Part shown: piece after piece, positions 27,400 through 40,552 of the stretch
How positions within the stretch are numbered: position 1 is the first letter of the stretch
How the letters are laid out: every line of letters starts with the position of its first letter
Source of the DNA: Asaia bogorensis
GTDB taxonomy: Bacteria; Pseudomonadota; Alphaproteobacteria; Reyranellales; Reyranellaceae
Direction: 5' to 3'
NCBI GenBank assembly: GCA_945905835.1
Contig: CAMDQJ010000004.1
Coordinates: 1 to 64,000 of the forward strand
Length of the DNA: 64,000 bases
The notes under the pieces: model-generated
Databases searched by the model: none
Seen by the model: the letters and a program-made list of their open reading frames with translations, nothing else
Told to the model about the DNA's origin: nothing
Translations under genes and position numbers: made by a program

Positions 27400-28155
27400 T
27401 CAGTCTAGTCGCTTGCGCAGCAGATAGGTATCCATGATCCAGCCATTCTCCTGCCTCGCGCGCTGGCGAACGGCCTCGATGTCGCCGCTCACCTCCGAAA
27501 GCCTTCCCGACACGAGGATTTCCTGCTCGGTGCCGAGATAGGCCCCCCAGTAGATGTCGAACGCCTGGCCCTCGATGCGTTTGAAGGCCTGATCGCCATC
27601 GAGGACGACGACAACGCTACCGGCCGCGTCCAGGCCCTCGGCCAGCCGGCGGGCGGGCGTGATCAGCACGGGCTCGCCGATGCGGTTCAAGGCAACCCGG
27701 TGTTTCGCGGCCAGAGCCTGCACGCTGCTGATGCCCGGGATCACGTCGTATTCCAGGGCGAAGCCCTTGGAGCGGATGCTCTCGACGATGCGCAGCGTGC
27801 TGTCGAAGAGCGTCGGATCCCCCCAGATGAGGAAGGCGCCACGCTCGCCCTCGGCGAGCTCCTTCGCGAGGAGAGTTTCGTAGGCCTTCTCGATCTTCGC
27901 GTGCCACTCCTCGACGTTCGCCCGGTAGTCGGAAAAAGCCTTGGCCCGCTCCGGCACCTTGATCTCGACGAAACGATACGGCCTGTCCTTGATGAACCGC
28001 TGGCAAATCTCCCGGCGTCGTTCGTGCAAGACGGCCTTCTCCGCGCCCTTGTCCGGAATAAAGAAGACATCGATCCGGTTGAGGGCGTTGATCGCCTGCA
28101 CGGTCATGTACTCGGGGTCCCCGGCGCCGATGCCGATAATGGAAATCCTGCGCAT
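27400..28155 (-). CDS. cobF: Precorrin-6A synthase (deacetylating)
   Basis: A 251-residue SAM-dependent methyltransferase of the CobF family, which methylates precorrin-5 at C1 with loss of the acetyl group. The SAM loop is SIIGIGAGDPEYMTVQA (residues 4-20), and the second motif is FLIWGDPTLFDST. GISSVQALAAKH follows. The ATG at 28155 starts 20 nt after the bluB stop and is the last gene of the cobalamin operon. CobF belongs to the oxygen-dependent pathway, which agrees with CobG upstream. Confidence 0.93.
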   Translation of the reverse strand: MRRISIIGIGAGDPEYMTVQAINALNRIDVFFIPDKGAEKAVLHERRREICQRFIKDRPYRFVEIKVPERAKAFSDYRANVEEWHAKIEKAYETLLAKELAEGERGAFLIWGDPTLFDSTLRIVESIRSKGFALEYDVIPGISSVQALAAKHRVALNRIGEPVLITPARRLAEGLDAAGSVVVVLDGDQAFKRIEGQAFDIYWGAYLGTEQEILVSGRLSEVSGDIEAVRQRARQENGWIMDTYLLRKRLD

Positions 28156-28175
28156 CCTGGCCTCGCGACAACTGT

Positions 28176-28817
28176 CTATCGGATGAATATCACGCTCTCG
28201 AGATCGCTGCGCTCTTCCCAATGATGGCGTTCCAGCTCGGGATCCGCATGCTCCTCCGCAGGCCAGCCGATGCAAAGATAGGCCACCAGCGTCCACGTAC
28301 CAGGCACGTCGAGCGCCCGCGTGACGGCGGCCGGATCGAGGATCGAGATCCAGCCGACACCCAGGCCCTCGGCCCGTGCCGCCAGCCAGAGGATCTGGAT
28401 CGCGCCGACCACCGAGTAATGCAGTGTCTCGGGCATCGTCTGCCGGCCGAGGCCGCCGCCGGTCTCGGTCGCCTCGTCGGCGAACACGGCGAGATGGACG
28501 GGTGCTTCCCGGAGGCCCTCGAGCTTGAGGCGGGCATAGGCGGCGCGCCGTTCGCCGTCGTAGCCCTCGATCGCCCGGGTGTTGGCCGCGGCAAAGCTCG
28601 CCTCGACGGCGCGGCGGCGCTCGGGCGAGACGACATGGACGAAGCGCCAGGGCTGGCTGAAGCCGACCGAAGGCGCGTGGGCGACCAGCGCGATCAGGGC
28701 GTCGACCTGTTCACGGTCCACGGGGTCCCTGCGAAACCGCCGCACATCGCGCCGCCACAGCACGAGCTCGCGCAGGGCCGCACGAAACGACGCGTCGAAG
28801 TGCGGCGGCGTGGTCAT
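28176..28817 (-). CDS. bluB: 5,6-dimethylbenzimidazole synthase
   Basis: A 213-residue flavin-destroying enzyme that makes the lower ligand of B12 from FMNH2 and O2. WRRDVRRFRRDPVD and HAPSVGFSQPWRFV are characteristic (FMN contacts), followed by RQTMPETLHYSVVGAIQILWLAARAEGLGVGW. The ATG at 28817 overlaps the cobB stop (ATGA). Its presence shows that the cell makes its own dimethylbenzimidazole and so true cobalamin. Confidence 0.93.
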   Translation of the reverse strand: MTTPPHFDASFRAALRELVLWRRDVRRFRRDPVDREQVDALIALVAHAPSVGFSQPWRFVHVVSPERRRAVEASFAAANTRAIEGYDGERRAAYARLKLEGLREAPVHLAVFADEATETGGGLGRQTMPETLHYSVVGAIQILWLAARAEGLGVGWISILDPAAVTRALDVPGTWTLVAYLCIGWPAEEHADPELERHHWEERSDLESVIFIR

Positions 28818-30127
28818 GCCTGCCGGTCGATCGCGTGGAAGAAGGTGCCGCTCACCGATCCGCGCCGCGCGCCAGCTTCGGCCACCGCCACACCCGCCGC
28901 ATCGCGACACTCGACGAAGGCTTCGTCGTCCGTCGCCAGCACGCTGGCATAGTGGAACTCGTGTCCAAGGATTTCCGTGCCTGCCGCACCCAGCGGACAA
29001 TCGATACGGAGCCGCGCCCGGCGATAACCGAGATGCAGGCTGCGTCGCGCGAACGAGGTCTCGAGCCATAGCAGGCCTGCCATCGCATGCCGTTTGCCGT
29101 CCGCGTCCTCGATGCCCGCCCCGAGGACCATGTAGCCGCCACACTCGCCATGGATCGGCACCGTACGAGCGGCCGCCGCGTGCAGGCCGGCGCGAAAGCG
29201 TTGGGCCGCTGCCAGCACGCCGGCATGCAGCTCGGGATAGCCTCCAGGCAACCACACGGCATCGGCGCCTGTATCGGGCGCCTCGTCGGCCAGCGGCGAG
29301 AACGGCAGGATTTCCGCCCCGGCCGCGCGCCAGCGCTCCAGCAGATGCGGGTACATGAAGGAAAAGGCGCGATCACGTGCCAGCGCGATGCGCTGACCCG
29401 GCGGACGCAGGCCGGAACCTCCGGCCCCGCCCAGGAGCGTCGCTGGCCGCGCGGCCTGCCGCACGGCGTCGAGATCGACGGCCGCTTCGACTGTGTCGGC
29501 GAGTTGGTCGAGACGTCGCGCCAAATCGGCAGTCTCACCTGCCTGCACCAGCCCAAGATGGCGCTCGGGCAGTGCCAGTCGCACATTGTTGGCGATGGCG
29601 CCGAAAATCCCGATGCCAAGTCGTTCGAAGGCCGGCGCGATCAGGGCAAGATGGCGCGGACTGGCGACGCGGTTGAGCACGACGCCTGCGATGCTGACAT
29701 CGCGGCGATAGTGCGCGCAACCCGCGGCGATGGCGGCCGCCGTTTCCGTCTGCCCCGCCACGTCGAGAACCAGCACCACCGGCCAGCCGAACAGCGCAGC
29801 CAGATCGGCGGTCGAGCCGCGCGCTGTCTGGCCGGGGTCGGGCAAGCCGTCGAAAAGGCCCATGACGCCTTCGGCGATGGCGATGTCAGCCGCGTGCTCC
29901 GTCACCAGGCCGGCCAAAGTCGCTCGCGTCATCGCCCAGGTGTCGAGGTTGTAGCTCGCGCGCCCGGCCGCAGCGGCATGGAAGGTCGGATCGATATAGT
30001 CGGGACCGCACTTGAAGGGCTGCACGGCAAGCCCGCGGCGCGACAGCGCGCGCATCAGGCCGAGCGCAATCGTGGTCTTGCCCGCGCCAGAGCGCGGTGC
30101 GGCGATGACCAGGCCGGGCGACGTCAT
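28814..30127 (-). CDS. cobB: Hydrogenobyrinic acid a,c-diamide synthase
   Basis: A 437-residue ATP- and glutamine-dependent amidotransferase that amidates the a and c side chains. The N-terminal P-loop is APRSGAGKTTIALG, followed by QPFKCGPDYIDPTFH. The C-terminal class I glutaminase domain has Cys in HGECGGYMVLG and His in GTFFHAI. ATG 30127 is chosen because it overlaps the cobA stop (ATGA); an in-frame ATG lies two codons upstream. Cotranscribed with cobA and bluB. Confidence 0.93.
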   Translation of the reverse strand: MTSPGLVIAAPRSGAGKTTIALGLMRALSRRGLAVQPFKCGPDYIDPTFHAAAAGRASYNLDTWAMTRATLAGLVTEHAADIAIAEGVMGLFDGLPDPGQTARGSTADLAALFGWPVVLVLDVAGQTETAAAIAAGCAHYRRDVSIAGVVLNRVASPRHLALIAPAFERLGIGIFGAIANNVRLALPERHLGLVQAGETADLARRLDQLADTVEAAVDLDAVRQAARPATLLGGAGGSGLRPPGQRIALARDRAFSFMYPHLLERWRAAGAEILPFSPLADEAPDTGADAVWLPGGYPELHAGVLAAAQRFRAGLHAAAARTVPIHGECGGYMVLGAGIEDADGKRHAMAGLLWLETSFARRSLHLGYRRARLRIDCPLGAAGTEILGHEFHYASVLATDDEAFVECRDAAGVAVAEAGARRGSVSGTFFHAIDRQA

Positions 30128-30903
30128 CGCCATCCGACCATCGCCGGCAGCAGGCCCTGCCGCAGCCCGACGATGCGGCCGATCACGACGATGGCCGGCG
30201 AGCCGATGCCGTATTGCCTGGCATCCGCCGTCAGACGGCCCAGCGTGCTTTCGACCACGCGCTCGCGATCCGTGCTGGCATCCTGGACGATCGCCGCCGG
30301 CGTGTCGGCCGCCAGCCCACCGCGCTGCAGGGCCGCCACGACCTCGGCCAGCTGCGCCATCGGCATATAGAGAATGATCGGCTGGCCAAGCTTCGCCAGA
30401 GCCTCCCAATCGGCATCCGACCGGCCGTCCTCGGCGCGATGTCCCGCCGCCAGGATCACCGCATGGTTGGTGTCGCGCGATGTCGCTGGAATGCCCGCGA
30501 GGGCCGCTGCCGCCAAGCCCGAGGTGATGCCCGGAATAACGCGGAAGCGAACACCGGCGGCGACAAGGGCCGCGGCCTCTTCCCAGCCTCGGCCGAACAC
30601 GAAAGGATCGCCGCCTTTCAACCGCAGCACCCGCCGACCGACCCTGGCACGCTCGATCAGCACCTCGTTGATGTCGCGCTGATGGGGCGAGGGCCGGCCG
30701 CCGCGCTTGCCCGCGGGGATCAACTCGGCGCCGTCGCGCGCCAGCACCAGCACGCGCGGATCGACCAGCGCGTCGTGCACGATGTCGTCGGCCGAGGAGA
30801 GCGCATGCAGCGCCAGCAGGGTCAGCAAGCCTGGATCGCCCGGACCGGCGCCGGCCAGCCAGACTTCGCCCGGCGGGAAATCGGCTAGCGGCGGAAGTTT
30901 CAT
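30124..30903 (-). CDS. cobA: Uroporphyrinogen-III C-methyltransferase
   Basis: A 259-residue SUMT that methylates uroporphyrinogen III at C2 and C7 to precorrin-2, the entry step. [19 protein letters not shown] is the SAM-family opening, followed by [14 protein letters not shown] and [18 protein letters not shown]. The length matches stand-alone CobA without the CysG dehydrogenase domain. ATGA overlaps couple it to cobM upstream and cobB downstream. Confidence 0.94.
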   Translation of the reverse strand: MKLPPLADFPPGEVWLAGAGPGDPGLLTLLALHALSSADDIVHDALVDPRVLVLARDGAELIPAGKRGGRPSPHQRDINEVLIERARVGRRVLRLKGGDPFVFGRGWEEAAALVAAGVRFRVIPGITSGLAAAALAGIPATSRDTNHAVILAAGHRAEDGRSDADWEALAKLGQPIILYMPMAQLAEVVAALQRGGLAADTPAAIVQDASTDRERVVESTLGRLTADARQYGIGSPAIVVIGRIVGLRQGLLPAMVGWR

Positions 30904-31661
30904 GTGCCCCTGCCCCGGAAGCGACGCTGGTAGGCGGCATCGTAGAGCGCGCTGTCGCGAAAGCTCCGGGCGCCCAGCACCTTGCCGACCAGGATCAGCG
31001 CCGTGCGCTCGATCGGACTCGTGGCAACTTCCGCCGCGATGGTACCGAGCGTCGCGCGGATAACGCGCTCGTCGGGCCAGCTCGCGCGATAGACGACGGC
31101 CGCCGGACAATCGGCGCCATAGAACGGCGTCAACTCCGCGACGACCTTGTCTAAAACATGGATGGAGAGGTGAATGGCAAGCGTCGCGCCGGTCGCAGCG
31201 TATGCTTCGAGCTTTTCCGCTGGCGGCATCGAGGAGGCGCGACCCGAGGTGCGCGTCAGCACGACGGTTTGCGCAAGTTCTGGCAACGTCAGTTCCTGGC
31301 CGAGGGCGGCGGCGGCGGCGGCGAACGCCGGCACGCCGGGTGTGATGGTGTAGGGGATGCCGGCTGCGTCGAGGCGGCGCAGCTGTTCGCCCATTGCACT
31401 CCACACCGAAAGGTCACCGGAGTGAAGCCGCGCCACGTCCTGGCCACGCTCGGTCGCCTGCCTACACTCCGCCACGATCTCGTCGAGCGACAGGGGCGCG
31501 GTGTCGACGATGCGCGCGCCGGATGGGCAGTGATCGAGCAGCGCCCTGGGCAGCAGCGACCCCGCATAGAGGCAGACCGGCGCACGGGCGATGAGATCGC
31601 GGCCGCGCACCGTGATCAGGTCGGGCGCGCCCGGTCCGGCGCCGATGAAATGAACCGTCAT
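30900..31661 (-). CDS. cobM: Precorrin-4 C11-methyltransferase
   Basis: A 253-residue canonical SAM methyltransferase of the tetrapyrrole class. Motifs are [28 protein letters not shown] (typical of CobM/CbiF), [15 protein letters not shown] and [15 protein letters not shown]. It methylates precorrin-4 at C11. The start overlaps the cobE stop and the stop overlaps the cobA start, each by 4 nt. Confidence 0.94.
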   Translation of the reverse strand: MTVHFIGAGPGAPDLITVRGRDLIARAPVCLYAGSLLPRALLDHCPSGARIVDTAPLSLDEIVAECRQATERGQDVARLHSGDLSVWSAMGEQLRRLDAAGIPYTITPGVPAFAAAAAALGQELTLPELAQTVVLTRTSGRASSMPPAEKLEAYAATGATLAIHLSIHVLDKVVAELTPFYGADCPAAVVYRASWPDERVIRATLGTIAAEVATSPIERTALILVGKVLGARSFRDSALYDAAYQRRFRGRGT

Positions 31662-32041
31662 CGGCCTTCTCCGATGGCGATGGCGCAGGTCGCCGCCGCA
31701 GTGGCGACGCGCGTTCCCAGAAGCCGCGCGTTCTGTCCGGCGACCACGAGTGCGGAGGCCTCGGCAATCGACGGCACGCCCTTGGTTTCCAGAACCATCA
31801 GGGACGGCGTCAGGACTTGGCCGGCGACGCGATCGAGATCGGCCACCGTGCAGGCGATCAGCTTCACCGACAGCCGTTGCGCTGCCTCGAGAAACGCCGG
31901 TTCGGTCGCCTTTTCCGACTCGGTGGCGATGGCGTCGAGGCGTTCGGGCGCCAGGTCGAACATGCCGAGCGCCAGGCGCACGACGCGCTCGATCTCGTCG
32001 GCCGTCGTGCCGCGCCGGCAGCCCACGCCCGCCACGATCAT
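31658..32041 (-). CDS. cobE: Cobalamin biosynthesis protein CobE
   Basis: A 127-residue protein related to the C-terminal domain of CbiG ([50 protein letters not shown]). CbiG opens the ring lactone in the anaerobic pathway; CobE is its small aerobic-pathway relative with an uncertain role, perhaps binding a corrinoid intermediate. ATG 32041 overlaps the cobL stop (ATGA), and the stop overlaps the cobM start. Confidence 0.88.
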   Translation of the reverse strand: MIVAGVGCRRGTTADEIERVVRLALGMFDLAPERLDAIATESEKATEPAFLEAAQRLSVKLIACTVADLDRVAGQVLTPSLMVLETKGVPSIAEASALVVAGQNARLLGTRVATAAATCAIAIGEGR

Positions 32042-33270
32042 GGCTTCCTCGCCCGCCATTGCGTGATCGGCATCGCCGATTTCCAGGCGAAGGCTCCTCC
32101 GACCCGGTCGGCCTTGGCGACCTGCAGGCGCACGAGTTCGCCGCCCTGGCGCTGAAAGCAATCGGTCAGCCTGTTTTCCGATTCGAGGGTCACGGCATTG
32201 GCCACGAACCGGCCTCCCGGCTTCAACGCCGACCATGCCGCGTCGAAAACGCCGGGATCGCAAAGGCCGCCGCCGATGAACACGACGTCCGGCCGCGGCT
32301 GACCCGCGAAGGCATCGGGCGCGCGGCCCTCCACGATTGCGAGATCGGGCGTGCCGAGGTTCGCCGCATTGCGCGCCGCCCGTGCCGCGCGCTCGGGCCT
32401 TTCCTCGAAGCCGATGGCCTTCAGTGAGCGATGGCGCAGCAGCCATTCGATGGCGATCGACCCCGCGCCGAGACCGACATCCCACAACAGCTCACCCTGA
32501 CGCGGCGCCAGCGCCGAGAGAGTCACGGCCCGGACATCGCGCTTGGTGAGCTGGCCGTCATGCTCGAACAGCGCGTCGGCGAGGCCTGGCGCCAGCGGCA
32601 GCACGGTCGCGTCGGCCGACGCCACGATCTCAACAGCAATGGTGTTAAGAGGCGCCACATCGGCGAGATTGAAGTCCGCTGCCTTTGCGCCGCGCATGCG
32701 CTCGTGCGATCCGCCCATGTTTTCCAACACGGTGACTTTCGATTGACCCATGCCGCGTTCGACCAGCAAGCGCGCCAGCTTGCCCGCCGTATCGCCATCC
32801 CAGGCGAGCGCCAGAACAAGCGCGCCGGGCTGCAGGTAGCGCACGACCGCTTCGAACGCGCGGCCGTGCAGGCTCACTACCGACACGTCCTGCAGCGACC
32901 AGCCCAGCCGCGCCGCCGCAAGACTAAAAGAAGAAGGCCGCGGCAGGCAGAGCGTTTCGTCGGCAGAGATCGATCCGAGCAGCAGATCGCCGATGCCGTA
33001 ATGGAACGGATCTCCACTGGCCAGCACGGCGACGGGCCGGCCGCGATGCTTCTCGATCTCCGGCAGGGCGTCGCGAATGGGACTGGGCCAGGAAAGCCGG
33101 CGGCCCCTGATCAGGCTGTCAGCCAAGCCAAGATGGCGCTTGCCGCCCACCACCAGCTCGGCGGAAGAAACCAACCGCTGCGCCACCGGCGACAGCCCGG
33201 CAACGCCGTCCTCACCGATGCCGATGATGGACAGCCAGCGCGTTGCCGTGCAGTTTGCGGCCTCAGCCAT
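32038..33270 (-). CDS. cobL: Precorrin-6Y C5,15-methyltransferase (decarboxylating)
   Basis: A 410-residue fusion. The N-terminal tetrapyrrole-methylase domain ([22 protein letters not shown]) corresponds to CbiE, and the C-terminal Rossmann methyltransferase ([34 protein letters not shown]) to CbiT. It methylates C5 and C15 and decarboxylates precorrin-6B. The ATG at 33270 lies in a CATG palindrome shared with the divergent cobK start; a second ATG two codons upstream (33276) is also possible. On its strand the previous gene is cobJ, 720 bp away across cobK. Confidence 0.93.
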   Translation of the reverse strand: MAEAANCTATRWLSIIGIGEDGVAGLSPVAQRLVSSAELVVGGKRHLGLADSLIRGRRLSWPSPIRDALPEIEKHRGRPVAVLASGDPFHYGIGDLLLGSISADETLCLPRPSSFSLAAARLGWSLQDVSVVSLHGRAFEAVVRYLQPGALVLALAWDGDTAGKLARLLVERGMGQSKVTVLENMGGSHERMRGAKAADFNLADVAPLNTIAVEIVASADATVLPLAPGLADALFEHDGQLTKRDVRAVTLSALAPRQGELLWDVGLGAGSIAIEWLLRHRSLKAIGFEERPERAARAARNAANLGTPDLAIVEGRAPDAFAGQPRPDVVFIGGGLCDPGVFDAAWSALKPGGRFVANAVTLESENRLTDCFQRQGGELVRLQVAKADRVGGAFAWKSAMPITQWRARKP

Positions 33271-34027
33271 GCGCATATTGATCCTTGGCGGCACGACCGA
33301 AGCCTCGGCGCTGGCACGGCTCCTCGCCGGAGACGCACGCTTCGAGGCGACGCTGTCGCTCGCCGGCCGCACGTCCGCTCCCAAGCCGCAGCCCATCGAG
33401 ACGCGCAGCGGCGGCTTCGGCGGCACCGAAGGCCTGGCGCGCTGGCTGCGCGACAACGCGACCGACGCCGTCATCGACGCCACGCATCCCTACGCAGACC
33501 AAATCTCGGCCAATGCCGTCGCTGCCTGCCACAATACCGGTGTGCCGCTGGCGTCGGTCGTGCGCGCGGCGTGGCAACAACGGGCTGGCGACAGATGGCA
33601 GATCGTGCCCAGCACCGAAGCCGCCGCCGACGCACTGGGCGCGACGCCGCGCCGCGTCCTGCTCACGCTCGGCCGCCTCGAGCTCGATGCTTTCGTGCGC
33701 GCGCCTCAACACCACTATGTCGCACGCAGCATCGATCCGCCCGACGTTGCCCTGCCACCTGACATTGCTTTTCTGCGGGCGCGCGGTCCGTTCGACCGGG
33801 AAGCCGAAGCGCGCCTGCTCAAGGACGAAACGATCGACGTCATCGTCTCCAAGAATTCCGGTGGCGCTGCCACCTATGCCAAGATCGAGGCGGCACGCGA
33901 TCTTGGCCTGCCGGCCGTGATGATCGCCCGTCCCGACAAGGCCGCGGGCCACGTCGTCGACAGCCCCGAAGCGGCCATTGCCTGGCTGGCTCACGACTGC
34001 GCTCCCTTCTCACCGCGCGGCGTGTAG
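33269..34027 (+). CDS. cobK: Precorrin-6A reductase
   Basis: A 252-residue NADPH-dependent reductase. The start RILILGGTTEASALARLL is the nucleotide-binding motif, and VIDATHPYADQIS and SKNSGGAATYAKIEAARDLGLPAVMIAR are family blocks. It is the only cob gene of the block on the plus strand. Its ATG shares a CATG with the cobL ATG on the other strand, and its last 37 nt overlap the end of cobJ. Its promoter must therefore lie inside cobL, and the minus-strand transcript is antisense to the whole gene. Confidence 0.94.
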   Translation: MRILILGGTTEASALARLLAGDARFEATLSLAGRTSAPKPQPIETRSGGFGGTEGLARWLRDNATDAVIDATHPYADQISANAVAACHNTGVPLASVVRAAWQQRAGDRWQIVPSTEAAADALGATPRRVLLTLGRLELDAFVRAPQHHYVARSIDPPDVALPPDIAFLRARGPFDREAEARLLKDETIDVIVSKNSGGAATYAKIEAARDLGLPAVMIARPDKAAGHVVDSPEAAIAWLAHDCAPFSPRGV

Positions 34028-34743
34028 ACCCAGCGCCCGACCTGGCGTGTCGTGCTGGCGCCGATGATGATGAGTGTGCGCATATCGGCTTGCGTCGCGT
34101 CGGCGGTGCCGAGGGTGGTCGTCACGACTTTCGACTGTGAAGTGCCGGCGGCCCTGACAAACAGCACCGGCGTACCGGCTGCTTTGACCGCGCGCAAAAG
34201 GTCGAACGCCTTGCCCAATTGGTCGGGCCGCGCCTTCGACGCCGGATTGTAGAGCGCGATCACGAAGTCAGCTTCGGCCGCGGCCCTGAGGCGCCGCTCG
34301 ATGGTCGTCCAGGCCTTGAGGTTGTCGGAGAGCGAGATGGCGCAAAAATCGCCGCCCAGCGGGGCGCCCACTTCCGCCGCGGCCGCCAGCATGGCCGTGA
34401 CTCCGGGCTCGACACGGATGTCGAGGGAACGCCACGCGGGATCGCCCGTCTCGACCGCCTCGAACACCGCCGCCGCCATGGCGAAGACGCCGGGATCGCC
34501 GCCCGAGACCACGACCACCTGCTTGCCGGCCGCTGCTAGCGAGAGTGCATGACGCGCGCGGTCCAGCTCGACGCGATTGTCCGAGGCGTGACGGCATTGA
34601 CCAGCACCCGTCACCGGCACACGGTCGAGATAGCGACCATAGCCCACGAGATCGGTCGCCCTGGCGAGCGCGGCACTGGTCGCCGGAGTCATGAGGTCGG
34701 CCTTGCCCGGACCGGTGCCGACGACGACGAGGGAGCCGGTCAT
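33991..34743 (-). CDS. cobJ: Precorrin-3B C17-methyltransferase
   Basis: A 250-residue SAM methyltransferase performing C17 methylation with ring contraction. VVVGTGPGKADLMTPATSAAL is the opening, then VVVSGGDPGVFAMAAAVFE (typical of CobJ/CbiH) and PGVTAMLAAAAEVGAPLGGDFCAISLSD. ATGA overlap with cobI upstream. The 3' end overlaps cobK on the other strand by 37 nt. Confidence 0.94.
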   Translation of the reverse strand: MTGSLVVVGTGPGKADLMTPATSAALARATDLVGYGRYLDRVPVTGAGQCRHASDNRVELDRARHALSLAAAGKQVVVVSGGDPGVFAMAAAVFEAVETGDPAWRSLDIRVEPGVTAMLAAAAEVGAPLGGDFCAISLSDNLKAWTTIERRLRAAAEADFVIALYNPASKARPDQLGKAFDLLRAVKAAGTPVLFVRAAGTSQSKVVTTTLGTADATQADMRTLIIIGASTTRQVGRWVYTPRGEKGAQS

Positions 34744-35498
34744 AGCCGCCTCCCCTGTCCGGGGATCAGCACCATCGCGAAATAGGCGCCGGCGGCGTCG
34801 CGGCAGTCGGCCAGCGGCAGGATGCGTTCGTCGGCCATCGTGCCACGCTCGACATAAAGAGCGCGCGACAGCAGGCCGGCCGTTTCGACGGCGCGACGTA
34901 CTTTGCCGAGATTGCGGCCGACCTTCATGATCACGGCAGCATCGGTGTTGCGCAGGCGGTCGACGAGTTGCCCTTCATCGAGGGTGCCGGGCAGCACCGC
35001 GAGCGTGTCGTTGCCCCAGGTGATCGGCACGTTGGCCCGCGTCCAGCAGCCCGACATGCCGGTGACGCCCGGCACGACTTCTATCGGAAAGTCGCTCTCC
35101 AGCCGTCGCCACATGTGCATGAACGAGCCGTAGAAGAACGGATCGCCCTCGGCCAGCACGCCGACCGACTTGCCCTGCCGCAGCAACCCGGCGAGCACAT
35201 CGGCGCTCTCGGCATAGAAGGCGCCGATCTGGCGCTCGTAGACGGGACTGTCCGCCGGCATCTCGTCGGTCACGGGATATTCCAGGCGCATTTCGCAGCG
35301 ACCGGCCGTCATCAGCTTGTCGACGATGCGGCGGGCGTTGCCCTGCAGGCCCTTCTTGGCGAAGAAAGCCACGACATCGACGGCGCCGACCAAAGCCGCA
35401 GCGCGCAGTGTCAGGTACCGCACGTCGCCCGGCCCGACGCCGATGCCGTAGAGCGTGCCTCCCAGAGCAGTTCCCGCCAGAGCGTCGAGATTTGTCAT
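34740..35498 (-). CDS. cobI: Precorrin-2 C20-methyltransferase
   Basis: A 252-residue SAM methyltransferase that makes precorrin-3A. LYGIGVGPGDVRYLTLRAA is the SAM loop, VLAEGDPFFYGSFMHMW the second motif and VPGVTGMSGCWTRANVPIT the third. The start overlaps the cobH stop and the stop overlaps the cobJ start by 4 nt each. Confidence 0.94.
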   Translation of the reverse strand: MTNLDALAGTALGGTLYGIGVGPGDVRYLTLRAAALVGAVDVVAFFAKKGLQGNARRIVDKLMTAGRCEMRLEYPVTDEMPADSPVYERQIGAFYAESADVLAGLLRQGKSVGVLAEGDPFFYGSFMHMWRRLESDFPIEVVPGVTGMSGCWTRANVPITWGNDTLAVLPGTLDEGQLVDRLRNTDAAVIMKVGRNLGKVRRAVETAGLLSRALYVERGTMADERILPLADCRDAAGAYFAMVLIPGQGRRL

Positions 35499-36124
35499 TC
35501 CGTCTCGCTCGCCAGCGCATTGACGGCAGCGGCGGCCATGGCGCTACCGCCCTTGCGACCGCGCACGATGAGATAGGAGACGCGCCCGTCGGCGGCCAGC
35601 GCCTCCTTCGATTCAGCAGCGCCGACGAAACCGACGGGAAGGCCGATGACCACGGCCGGTGCTGCCGCCGCACCGTCCAGAAGCTCGAGCAGCCGGAACA
35701 AAGCGGTCGGCGCGTTGCCGATGACCACGACCGAGCCGCGCAGACGGTCGCGCCACAACTCCAGGGCGGCGGCGCTGCGTGTGTTGTTTATCAGGCGGGC
35801 GATTTCCGGCACCGAAGGATCGTCGAGCGTGCAGATGATTTGATTGTCGGCGGGCAGGCGGCTGCGCGTGATGCCGTTGGCGACCATCTTCGAATCGCAG
35901 AAGATCGGGGCGCCCGCCAGCAGCGCCCCGCGGCCGGCTTCGGCGAAGGCCTCCGACATGACGATGTCGCGGGCGATCTCCGGCATGCCACAGGCGTGGA
36001 TGATGCGCACCGCCACCCGCTCCTCGGCCGGGCTGAAGCGTGCAAGATCGGATTCGGCGCGGATGATGCCGAACGAACGTCGGTAGATCTCGGCGCCATC
36101 GCGGACATAGGAGCGCTCAGGCAT
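35495..36124 (-). CDS. cobH: Precorrin-8X methylmutase
   Basis: A 209-residue methylmutase that moves the C11 methyl to C12, giving hydrogenobyrinic acid. RDGAEIYRRSFGIIRAE and RIIHACGMPEIARDI carry the family signature, including the catalytic His. LPVGFVGAAESKEAL and VRGRKGGSAMAAAAVNAL close the protein. It overlaps the cobG end by 8 nt and the cobI start by 4 nt. Confidence 0.94.
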   Translation of the reverse strand: MPERSYVRDGAEIYRRSFGIIRAESDLARFSPAEERVAVRIIHACGMPEIARDIVMSEAFAEAGRGALLAGAPIFCDSKMVANGITRSRLPADNQIICTLDDPSVPEIARLINNTRSAAALELWRDRLRGSVVVIGNAPTALFRLLELLDGAAAAPAVVIGLPVGFVGAAESKEALAADGRVSYLIVRGRKGGSAMAAAAVNALASETE

Positions 36125-37240
36125 CGAACAGCGCTCCTGCCTCTTCCACCGTGACGACGCCTTCCGGAAGATCGCGCGCAGTGCCGTTGTGAATCACGTT
36201 GTAGCGGCCCTGGTCGCCCACCAGCACCGTTTCGGCCGGCGCCGACCGCGCACAGCCCTTGGCGCAGCCGGAGACATGGACCGAGCCGTTGAATTTCTTT
36301 CCCGCCAGCCGCGCCGCGAGGCTGCGTGTTTCGACACTGCTCGAAGCGCAAGCCGGTGCGCCCGGGCAAGCGTCGATCCGCAGGAGCGGATCGTCGGCGT
36401 CCACGATAAGGCCGATCGCCCGCGCACCGTCGACGATCTTTCCTGCATCCCGCGCCTCGACGTAAAGGGCGCGCCATGGCGAGAGGCGAATGTCCGTGCC
36501 GGCAAGGTCGGCAAAGCGGCGCAATTGCCGCGCCTCGATACGGCCGAAAGGTGCGGCGATGCCGACGGCAACTCGCTCTTCTCCCAACTCGATGACACCG
36601 AGGCGACGTGTCGCCGCCTTCGGCGTCCCATGGTCGCGGCGCCGGGCAATGCCCGCAAAGGCACGCGCCGTCTCGGCCGCCAGACGCGCAGCCTTGTCGG
36701 GCGATACCGTGCCCACCAGATCGCCGCCTGCGCGCACCGCCACGGCGGAGCCGGCGGCCAAAAGCGCGATGTCGGCGCGCTCGCCGGCAATGGAGAGCGG
36801 GCCGCCGCCATCGACCAGAAAGCCGAACTTCGCCGGCAGGGCGTACAGGGCGGGATCGGACGCCAGCAATCGCACGAGTTCGCGTGCGATGGGCCGCACG
36901 TCGATCGTCCCGGCGGGATCGAGGCCGGCCAGCGGGCCGACCATGATGTTGCGGCCGGCCTCGGTCTGGGGATCGCGGTCGAGCAGGCCGTACCTCGCCA
37001 GAGACGCCTGCAGCTCCGGAACGTCTTGCTCGCGCAGACCGCGGATCTGCAGGTTGGCGCGGCGCGTGAGGTCGATATGGCCGTTACCCAACCGCTCCGC
37101 GACCTCGGCCAGCCCACGCGCCTCATCGGGCGTGAACGCGCCGCACCACGGCCGCACGCGCGCCAGCAGGCCGTCGCCGCTTTGCATCGGCTGCAGGGCG
37201 TCCGGGCACCAGCCCTTTACCTCGATGGCGGCGGCGAGCC

Positions 37241-37244
<4 letters not shown>
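36117..37244 (-). CDS. cobG: Precorrin-3B synthase (oxygen-dependent)
   Basis: A 375-residue protein of the nitrite/sulfite reductase fold. It binds a [4Fe-4S] cluster through CPGAPAC and SGCAKGC, both near the C-terminal third, and uses O2 to hydroxylate precorrin-3A, the step that defines the aerobic route. The N-terminal ferredoxin-like part has HIDLTRRANLQIRGL. It is slightly shorter than some CobG proteins but complete at the motif level. The start overlaps cobN by 4 nt. Confidence 0.92.
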
Positions 37245-40546
<3,302 letters not shown>

Positions 40547-40552
40547 TGCCGA

